A DNA stretch of 9,538 nt from HGM13006 sp964527315. GTDB taxonomy: Bacteria; Bacillota; Clostridia; Oscillospirales; Oscillospiraceae. Shown here piece after piece: positions 1 through 4,768 of this stretch (within the stretch, counting starts at the first letter, position 1; every line of letters begins with the position of its first letter). Where the stretch lies: contig CAZGOQ010000089.1 in the NCBI GenBank assembly GCA_964527315.1, positions 1 to 9,538 of the forward strand, in the 5' to 3' direction. The notes beneath the pieces are model-generated. The model was given only the letters and a program-made list of their open reading frames with translations. It ran no database searches and was not told where the DNA came from. The position numbers were made by a program, and so were the translations under genes.

Positions 1-1887
1 TCTATCCCCCACCACCTGATCGCTCCCTTCACGGGTTGTTTTGCTCATTTCTAATCGTGTGTAGAATCGATCCGCTGCAGTATTTGCTATATCCATTACT
101 TGATCCAAGCCAAAGGCGTTCATTTTTTCTACAAAGGTATCCCAGTCATTTTTCAGGCTCATTTCCCCAACGATGAACTGACCGTAGCATGTGCTTGCAT
201 AAGTTTCTGCATCAGAAAGAATGCCGGCAACAATGGAACCCTCTTCTTCCGTCAGCGTAAAGTGCGAAATGTTGTCATCCTTGGATGCGGCCTGATTACT
301 AACCCAGCGGTCATAGGATTCCGCCAGATTTTCGCTGTACATTTGCTCAATTCTACCTCGGTTGTCACCAAAATAAGCGGGACTGGGCATCAGATACTTC
401 GTCATGGCATTGCTTCGTGTGAGACCTTCAGGATTGTTGAGAATCAAATCGGTGTAGACGGGTTTACCGTTTTCGATGGTATAAGTAAGGCCTTCAACTC
501 CGTAGGAACTAAGCAATTGACCTGCTTCGGAATAGATATAATCAATGACAGAAATTGCAATCTCAGGATACTTGCAGTCAGTAGAAACTGAATTGCTATA
601 GGTGCTTGCATTCAGAGATATTGGGTCGCCGCGACCAATGGTAATGGTTCCATTCTCTTCAATGGTAGGATCAACGATGGCTGTGACAAACATTTCCTGA
701 CCCAGTGAGGCGGCCTGCTCCGCATAGCCATCCATAAAGTCGCCATTGTCAAACCACACGCCATAAGAGTCATTGAGCACGTCACTGGAAACAATTGTTC
801 CATTGGTTCTCAATTCTGCTCCGAAGAGTCCTTCTTCATACCAACGATTCAGCATGGAGAGATATTCCTTCGCATTGTCTGAGGTGATGGAATATACCAA
901 TTTGTCATCATCGTTGTAATTGAGGTTGTTCAAAAGTCCTCCTCCCATGGAAAGGGACAAGCTGATGTCATAGCCAGCGCACAACGCATTGTTGGATATC
1001 TCGCCTGTTATGAGCATTGCCATAGGGGAGTCAGTATATCCGGCATTTTTCATACCCAGCAGAACTTCTTCCAGTTCGGTATATGTAGTTGGGAGATCCA
1101 TATTCATGGCATCCAACCAGTCCTTACGGACGCACAGTCCTCCGGAGTTACCACTGTAATTGAGAATCAGAGGCAGATAACCTACAACATAACCATCGTC
1201 AGTAGTGCCAAAGCTTTTGAAGTCGGGCAGATTTTCCCGAAGCCAATTATAGTTCGGTGAATATTCTTCAAGGTAGGGAGCCAGGTCTATGACAATCTCG
1301 TCACTTACCAAGGCGCTGTATCCAGCGCTATAATTACCAAGACCTTCTCCAAAAATATCAGGATAATCCTCAGAAGCGATCAATAGGTTCAATTTCTCGG
1401 AGAGTGTAGGACCCGCAACAGAGATAAATTTAATGGAAACACCTGTTGCTTTCATAATTTCAGAATACACCAGGTTTTCTTCCCAAGCTTCAATGGGGGC
1501 CTCCAAGTTTGGACCTCCGCCCCAATAAGTCAGAGTAATTTCATTTGCATTCTCCAGCGGATAAATTTTTGAGTTATCCGGCGCAGAAGAGAAGTCGATG
1601 TATTGATAGCCGCTTTCATCATACTGTATAATGGACGATGGCGTCTCCTCTGCGGAAGAAACATTCGCTTCCATATCAGAGAAACCCTCTGACATGGACT
1701 CTGATGCTTCTGAATCAGAGAAACGATCTGATGTGGACTCAGGAGTTTCTGCAGCAGAGGACTCCGATGCAGATGCATTGACGGACTCGTTCGTAGAGAC
1801 AGAGGAAGACTGAGTTCCACAGCCGAAGAACATTGCGGCCAATCCGAACGCAATTAAAATAAAAGGAACAATTCGTTTCAAGTTCAT
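1..1887 (-). CDS. Extracellular solute-binding lipoprotein of a sugar ABC transporter (SBP1), 3' end outside window
   Basis: Open from the ATG at 1887 to base 1 with no stop: 629 codons visible, and the C-terminus lies beyond the left edge. Residues 1-23 are a lipoprotein signal peptide: KR at 4-5, a hydrophobic core, then FFGC with Cys23 as the probable lipidated residue (the -3/-2 residues are Phe, so the lipobox is not ideal). Residues about 25-88 are a Ser/Glu/Asp-rich linker with an internal repeat. The binding-protein fold starts near ITLTYWGGG (about 117-125). RKDWLD at 254-259 followed by PTTY is typical of the large CUT1/LipO-type oligosaccharide-binding proteins, and DWDTFVEKM...GLDQV near the end matches the usual C-terminal pattern, so little is probably missing. 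An AAGGAGG lies just upstream, though its spacing to the ATG is short (2-4 bases). No later Met would keep the signal peptide. It is paralogous to the protein at 7709-9433 and diverges from araC, so it probably heads a transporter operon extending left. The substrate cannot be read from sequence. Confidence 0.9.
   Translation of the reverse strand, partial: MNLKRIVPFILIAFGLAAMFFGCGTQSSSVSTNESVNASASESSAAETPESTSDRFSDSEASESMSEGFSDMEANVSSAEETPSSIIQYDESGYQYIDFSSAPDNSKIYPLENANEITLTYWGGGPNLEAPIEAWEENLVYSEIMKATGVSIKFISVAGPTLSEKLNLLIASEDYPDIFGEGLGNYSAGYSALVSDEIVIDLAPYLEEYSPNYNWLRENLPDFKSFGTTDDGYVVGYLPLILNYSGNSGGLCVRKDWLDAMNMDLPTTYTELEEVLLGMKNAGYTDSPMAMLITGEISNNALCAGYDISLSLSMGGGLLNNLNYNDDDKLVYSITSDNAKEYLSMLNRWYEEGLFGAELRTNGTIVSSDVLNDSYGVWFDNGDFMDGYAEQAASLGQEMFVTAIVDPTIEENGTITIGRGDPISLNASTYSNSVSTDCKYPEIAISVIDYIYSEAGQLLSSYGVEGLTYTIENGKPVYTDLILNNPEGLTRSNAMTKYLMPSPAYFGDNRGRIEQMYSENLAESYDRWVSNQAASKDDNISHFTLTEEEGSIVAGILSDAETYASTCYGQFIVGEMSLKNDWDTFVEKMNAFGLDQVMDIANTAADRFYTRLEMSKTTREGSDQVVGDR
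1637..1800 (-). repeat. Imperfect 39-base tandem repeat encoding the Ser/Glu-rich linker of SBP1
   Basis: On the plus strand, TCAGAGAAAC...TGGACTC occurs at 1676-1701 and again at 1715-1740 (22 of 26 bases identical), a period of 39 bases or 13 codons. More degenerate copies can be traced on both sides (for example CAGAGGACTC from about 1755). In protein it gives repeated FSD-(S/M)-EA-(S/N) blocks within residues about 30-85. The period is a multiple of three, so copy number can change without a frameshift. Its likely role is a flexible tether between the lipid anchor and the binding domain. Confidence 0.6.
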
Positions 1888-1957
1888 GCCCTCCTTTTCG
1901 GGATAGTATGGTAGTGAGTGTGATCTGCAGAACCACGCATTGTCTGACACTGATATC

Positions 1958-1986
1958 TTGTCATAACTGCTATAATTTATTATAAG
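1958..1986 (+). promoter_or_regulatory. Candidate distal plus-strand promoter for araC, overlapping the SBP1 promoter
   Basis: TTGTCA (1958-1963, 5 of 6), a 17-base spacer and TATAAG (1981-1986, 5 of 6). Its -10 physically overlaps the minus-strand -10 at 1979-1984, and the two promoters face each other. It would give a leader of about 155 bases before araC. This AT-rich segment makes chance matches likely, so it is weaker than the proximal promoter at 2083-2111. Confidence 0.3.
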
Positions 1987-2007
1987 GAGAGCCTTTCTTT
2001 TGCGCAA
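1979..2007 (-). promoter_or_regulatory. Candidate sigma-A promoter for SBP1
   Basis: Read on the minus strand: -35 TTGCGC (2007-2002), a 17-base spacer, and a perfect -10 TATAAT (1984-1979). Transcription would start near 1972, giving a leader of about 85 bases before the ATG at 1887. The -35 is weak (3 of 6), which would fit a promoter needing an activator such as the neighbouring AraC protein. That regulatory link is inference. Confidence 0.5.
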
Positions 2008-2082
2008 GATGTACAATATTCGATGAATGGTCATGGTATTTATTACGATTACCCCCGGAAAACACGAATAATATGAAATCTC

Positions 2083-2111
2083 TTGAATTAAATGCAATAT
2101 GTTGCTATACT
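2083..2111 (+). promoter_or_regulatory. Candidate proximal extended -10 promoter for araC
   Basis: TTGAAT (2083-2088, 4 of 6), a 17-base spacer, then TATACT (2106-2111, 5 of 6) preceded by TGC, the extended -10 motif. Transcription would start near 2118, about 30 bases before the araC ATG at 2148. It is the best-placed promoter for this gene. Confidence 0.55.
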
Positions 2112-2137
2112 TATAAATGAATACTAAATGAATACGG

Positions 2138-2142
2138 GGCGG
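2138..2142 (+). promoter_or_regulatory. Ribosome binding site that places the araC start at ATG 2148
   Basis: GGCGG (2138-2142) within GGGGCGGTGA differs from the canonical GGAGGTGA at one base and lies 5 bases before ATG 2148. The upstream in-frame GTG at 2142 overlaps this element, so it cannot easily serve as the start. Confidence 0.55.
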
Positions 2143-2147
2143 TGAAT

Positions 2148-3458
2148 ATGGCATTAGATCAAAAATTTCTCAAAAACTCAGCAGGCCCAAGCTTGGACGA
2201 AGACATGATTCGGCTGCAAAAAATACCAGATTTTCAGGAAGAGAGCGAATCCAGAGTGTCAGAATATTTTGACGTGTTGTTAAATAACAGTTCCGTGACG
2301 GATGAGACAATTATGACCTTAGAAGTGAATGGAATATTGTTGGGAAACGGTTGCTATTGTGTGCTGCTGGCGGAACTCGAGGAAGCATTGATTTCCAGCG
2401 AACGAGGGTCAAATCGGTTTCATGTTTACGATGTCCTGCGCAGAATATTACAGCAGGAGTTTGCCGGTACCGCTGTGAATTATTGTCGTTTTTCAGGCGG
2501 CGCTTTGGTTTGCTTGATCTGTTTCCCGCGGATCTCTGAGGTATGCATACTTCAAGATAGTCCCATGGGAGCAGCGATCTCTCAAAAATCTGTGAGCGTT
2601 ATCTCACGGTTTCAGCAGGAATCGTTGGCTTCGGTCAATATCTTTCTCAGCAATTTCGTAAAAGGCGTTAGCAATATTTCCAAGGCTTATGCTATAGTAA
2701 AAGATATGCAAAAATATGCTTCATTTTGGGGATTGAAACAAGCCGTGCTGTCTGCGATGGAGGATACCGCTTCGCACCAGCTTATGATGGACTACCCATT
2801 CTTTCAGCAAATTTCAAATAAACTCACGAATAGCTTTAAACTCGGAAAACCTGTGGATGTACGGGAGTATTTAGACCAAACAGTGGAATATATTCGCAGT
2901 GCCAGCCCCTGCCGTTTCCAGATTCTCATTACACGCATCCTTAGTTTCTGCAACATTCTGATCGACAAACTCCTTTGCGGAAATGTCATAGATATGAAAT
3001 TTATTGATGCAAATCCATTTGTTGTGGATATGCTGCAGGTTTCTGATGAACAGGAACTTCGCGACACGCTTAGCCAATATGCAAAGCAGATAGAAAGGAC
3101 GGTTAATCGAAGAAGAGTCATCACATCTTCGTCACGGGTTCAGAACGCCCATGCGTTTATCATGGAAAATTATGCGGATTCATCGCTTTCAGTCGCGCTA
3201 TTGGCAGAACATTTTGAGATGACACAGCCAACCTTAACCAGAAAATTTCAGCAAATTTACGGGCTGTCCCCCAGCGATTTTATCCATCATCTGCGTGTGG
3301 ATCATGTAAAAGTCTTGCTTGAAACAACAGGCCTTACTCTCAGTCAAATTGCTGAACAAACCGGTTATGCGAGTTTATCCACTATGCATAGAGACTTTAC
3401 TAAATACGAAAAACTATCCCCAGGGCGATACCGACTTCTGCATAGGAACGGAACGTGA
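2148..3458 (+). CDS. AraC-family transcriptional regulator, soluble, 436 aa
   Basis: Transcription factor with a C-terminal AraC/XylS DNA-binding domain (about residues 330-430). The first helix-turn-helix is in SVALLAEHFEMTQPTLTRKF followed by GLSPSDFI. The second is in LTLSQIAEQTGYASLSTMHR, ending in LSPGRYR, the usual SPxxYR signature (with Lys where Gly is common before LSP). Residues about 35-130 resemble the cytoplasmic GGDEF-like middle region of the long membrane-bound YesN/AraC regulators that accompany CUT1 transporters, but there is no transmembrane segment or extracellular sensor domain. The whole protein appears cytoplasmic, and a stop at 2118 rules out an upstream extension in frame. 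The start is set by the Shine-Dalgarno sequence at 2138-2142. An upstream GTG at 2142 would add two residues. Diverging from SBP1, it is probably that operon's regulator; the effector is unknown. It ends 209 bases before lysR. Confidence 0.9.
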   Translation: MALDQKFLKNSAGPSLDEDMIRLQKIPDFQEESESRVSEYFDVLLNNSSVTDETIMTLEVNGILLGNGCYCVLLAELEEALISSERGSNRFHVYDVLRRILQQEFAGTAVNYCRFSGGALVCLICFPRISEVCILQDSPMGAAISQKSVSVISRFQQESLASVNIFLSNFVKGVSNISKAYAIVKDMQKYASFWGLKQAVLSAMEDTASHQLMMDYPFFQQISNKLTNSFKLGKPVDVREYLDQTVEYIRSASPCRFQILITRILSFCNILIDKLLCGNVIDMKFIDANPFVVDMLQVSDEQELRDTLSQYAKQIERTVNRRRVITSSSRVQNAHAFIMENYADSSLSVALLAEHFEMTQPTLTRKFQQIYGLSPSDFIHHLRVDHVKVLLETTGLTLSQIAEQTGYASLSTMHRDFTKYEKLSPGRYRLLHRNGT

Positions 3459-3487
3459 TTTTGCTTTTCGGTTGCTCGTGAAAACAT

Positions 3488-3511
3488 TCTCTTGCTCTAT
3501 AGAGCAAGAGA
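3488..3511. repeat. Perfect 24-bp palindrome between araC and lysR
   Basis: The half-site TCTCTTGCTCTA is followed directly by its exact reverse complement, 29 bases after the araC stop. As RNA it would form a 10-bp stem with a UAUA loop. There is no T-tract after it on the plus strand and only a short TTTT beyond it on the minus strand, so it is not a classical intrinsic terminator. It may be a 3'-end hairpin for the araC transcript or a dyad operator upstream of lysR. Apart from it, 3459-3667 shows no confident promoter or gene. Confidence 0.7.
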
Positions 3512-3650
3512 GACCAGTTGTCCAAAATGGGCGCTTCAGAAGTTACAACCCGTGATTATGGGAGTGTTACACGATAAATATGGGATTCCGACATACTGAA
3601 TGAATGGGACCCCCCTCTCAGCCCGCATTCTGTCTCCGCGTAGTCACAGA

Positions 3651-3656
3651 AAGGAG
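3651..3656 (+). promoter_or_regulatory. Ribosome binding site that places the lysR start at ATG 3668
   Basis: AAGGAG (3651-3656) lies 11 bases before ATG 3668. The in-frame GTG at 3656 starts on the last base of this element, so it is an unlikely start. The LysR family homology also begins at the ATG (MDLYQLRYF). Confidence 0.65.
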
Positions 3657-3667
3657 TGTGTCCGACG

Positions 3668-4612
3668 ATGGATCTCTACCAACTTCGATATTTTATTGTC
3701 ACAGCGGAGGAGGAGAGCATTGTCAATGCGTCCAGAAAGCTGTTTATTTCACAGGCTGCGCTCTCCAGAGCAATCTCCAATTTGGAAAAGGAACTTGGGA
3801 TCCCCTTGTTTGACAGAAGCAGCAACCGGATATACCTGAACGATCGTGGGCGTATGTTCCTGCAGTATGTAAATCGGGCGTTTATGGAGTTGGATGACGG
3901 CGTACAGTCAATCCGGCAGCAGACAGATTTGGAAACAGGTTCGTTGACAATTGCTGTTTCATCCAGCGGGCTGGGTACTATTTCACTGGAAAATTTTATT
4001 CTGGAGCATCCCGGAATCCACGTCATGCAGTATATTCAAAGTCAAAAGGAAATTCAGGAGCATATCCTGCAACGGTCTATTGACTTGTCCATTACTCGAA
4101 CCCATTTAGAGGATCCCGCTATTATGTGGGAGCCGCTGGTGCGGGATGAGATGCTGCTTTTTGTACACCGGGACAATCCTTTGTCGGCGCGGCAGTATGT
4201 GACGGTGGAGGAACTTCGAGATGAACGGTTTATACTCAATGGGTATGGCATAGAAACGGCAGACTGGTTCTTTGATATCTGCCGAAAAAGCGGCCTTCGG
4301 CCAGATATCCTGTATGCGGGGAGCGATACGGACGTGTTGGATCGGTTCCTGCAGGCGAACATGGGAATTTCTCCAACTCCGGCCTTGATGTACTGTTATA
4401 AGGATTTGATTCACGAAAATGATCATGAATTTATGAAATCGATATCGGTGCTTCGTCTGCAGGGAGTAGACGCCACGAGGCTTCTGGGTATGGCTACGCT
4501 GAAAAATCGGATCATACCGCCCACTGTGGCAGCATTTCTTGACTACACACGGACACATTACCGCATTCTTGGCGAGCAACTTCTGAAGACATTTGGAACG
4601 CCGCAGCCATGA
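3668..4612 (+). CDS. LysR-family transcriptional regulator, 314 aa
   Basis: Full-length LysR-type regulator (the family is usually about 290-330 aa). The N-terminal winged helix-turn-helix (residues 1-60) opens with MDLYQLRYFIVTAEE and contains NASRKLFISQAALSRAISNL, then LEKELGIPLFDR, all diagnostic. A linker helix follows (about 60-88), then the periplasmic-binding-protein-like effector domain (about 88-300), beginning GSLTIAVSSSGLGTIS and including the DLSITR pocket segment (about residues 139-144). Such proteins act as cytoplasmic tetramers that bend promoter DNA in response to a small ligand. It lies in the same direction as the GH3 operon and immediately upstream, separated by a strong terminator and two promoter candidates with inverted repeats. 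It is therefore the most likely regulator of that operon. This differs from the common divergent LysR arrangement. No convincing promoter of its own is seen in 3512-3650, so it may rely on transcription from araC. Confidence 0.93.
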   Translation: MDLYQLRYFIVTAEEESIVNASRKLFISQAALSRAISNLEKELGIPLFDRSSNRIYLNDRGRMFLQYVNRAFMELDDGVQSIRQQTDLETGSLTIAVSSSGLGTISLENFILEHPGIHVMQYIQSQKEIQEHILQRSIDLSITRTHLEDPAIMWEPLVRDEMLLFVHRDNPLSARQYVTVEELRDERFILNGYGIETADWFFDICRKSGLRPDILYAGSDTDVLDRFLQANMGISPTPALMYCYKDLIHENDHEFMKSISVLRLQGVDATRLLGMATLKNRIIPPTVAAFLDYTRTHYRILGEQLLKTFGTPQP

Positions 4613-4615
4613 AAG

Positions 4616-4656
4616 AAATACACCCATCTGACATAGCGTCGGGTGGGTGTATTTTT
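4616..4656 (+). terminator. Strong intrinsic terminator after lysR
   Basis: The arms 4616-4632 and 4638-4654 form a 17-bp stem (two G-U pairs) around the loop ATAGC, followed by a T run ending at 4656. It begins 4 bases after the lysR stop. Because the left arm is preceded by an A-rich stretch, it could also work on the opposite strand. It isolates the GH3 operon from lysR transcription. Confidence 0.92.
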
Positions 4657-4683
4657 GACTTTAGCATATATTTTATGTATATG
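4655..4683 (+). promoter_or_regulatory. Candidate upstream promoter of the GH3 operon
   Basis: TTGACT (4655-4660, 5 of 6), a 17-base spacer and TATATG (4678-4683, 4 of 6). The -35 overlaps the terminator's T run and the -10 lies inside the inverted repeat at 4664-4684. The -10 lacks the conserved final T, so it is weaker than the downstream candidate. Confidence 0.3.
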
Positions 4684-4684
4684 C
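4664..4684. promoter_or_regulatory. Inverted repeat GCATATA-N7-TATATGC, candidate operator
   Basis: Two perfect 7-base arms separated by 7 bases, placed between the lysR terminator and the GH3 gene. The size and AT-rich arms suit a LysR-type binding site, although the symmetric T-N11-A form of the LysR box is not exactly met. It could also be chance symmetry in AT-rich DNA. Confidence 0.4.
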
Positions 4685-4704
4685 AAGCAGAAAATATAAT
4701 GCGC

Positions 4705-4733
4705 TGTACAATATGCTAATTCTTTGCTATATT
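4705..4733 (+). promoter_or_regulatory. Candidate extended -10 promoter of the GH3 operon
   Basis: TGTACA (4705-4710, 4 of 6), a 17-base spacer and TATATT (4728-4733, 5 of 6) preceded by TGC as an extended -10. Transcription would start near 4740, about 30 bases before the TTG start codon. A perfect TATAAT also occurs at 4695-4700, but no good -35 is seen at the right distance. Confidence 0.5.
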
Positions 4734-4737
4734 GAAC
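4706..4737. promoter_or_regulatory. Inverted repeat overlapping the GH3 promoter, candidate operator
   Basis: GTACAATAT (4706-4714) and ATATTGAAC (4729-4737) are inverted copies matching at 8 of 9 positions with centres 23 bases apart, about two helical turns. The arms cover the -35 and -10 elements of the promoter at 4705-4733, the usual position for a repressor or RNA-polymerase-blocking site. The bound protein is not identifiable; LysR is the nearest candidate. Confidence 0.4.
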
Positions 4738-4753
4738 TTGGGAAACTAAAATC

Positions 4754-4761
4754 AGGAGGTG
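4754..4761 (+). promoter_or_regulatory. Ribosome binding site that supports the TTG start of the GH3 gene
   Basis: AGGAGGTG (4754-4761) is a full-strength Shine-Dalgarno sequence with 9 bases between GGAGG and TTG 4769. There is no in-frame ATG before the GH3 homology begins, and an in-frame stop lies at 4733, so TTG is the start. Confidence 0.8.
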
Positions 4762-4768
4762 TATACAT

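Noticed and set aside
100..591. 163-codon plus-strand open frame
   Set aside because: Antisense to the continuous SBP1 reading frame, which has signal peptide and family motifs.
2142..2150. GTG at 2142 as the araC start
   Set aside because: It overlaps the Shine-Dalgarno-like GGCGG; ATG 2148 has proper spacing.
3488..3511. Palindrome as an intrinsic terminator of araC
   Set aside because: No T run follows the stem on the plus strand, unlike the clear terminator at 4616-4656.
3459..3599. In-frame open stretch of 46 codons directly after the araC stop, suggesting a longer ancestral protein or TGA read-through
   Set aside because: AraC already ends after its normal SPGRYR signature, an open stretch of this length is expected by chance about one time in ten, and the sequence matches no family I recognise.
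3656..3670. GTG at 3656 as the lysR start
   Set aside because: It begins on the last base of AAGGAG, and the LysR family homology starts at ATG 3668.
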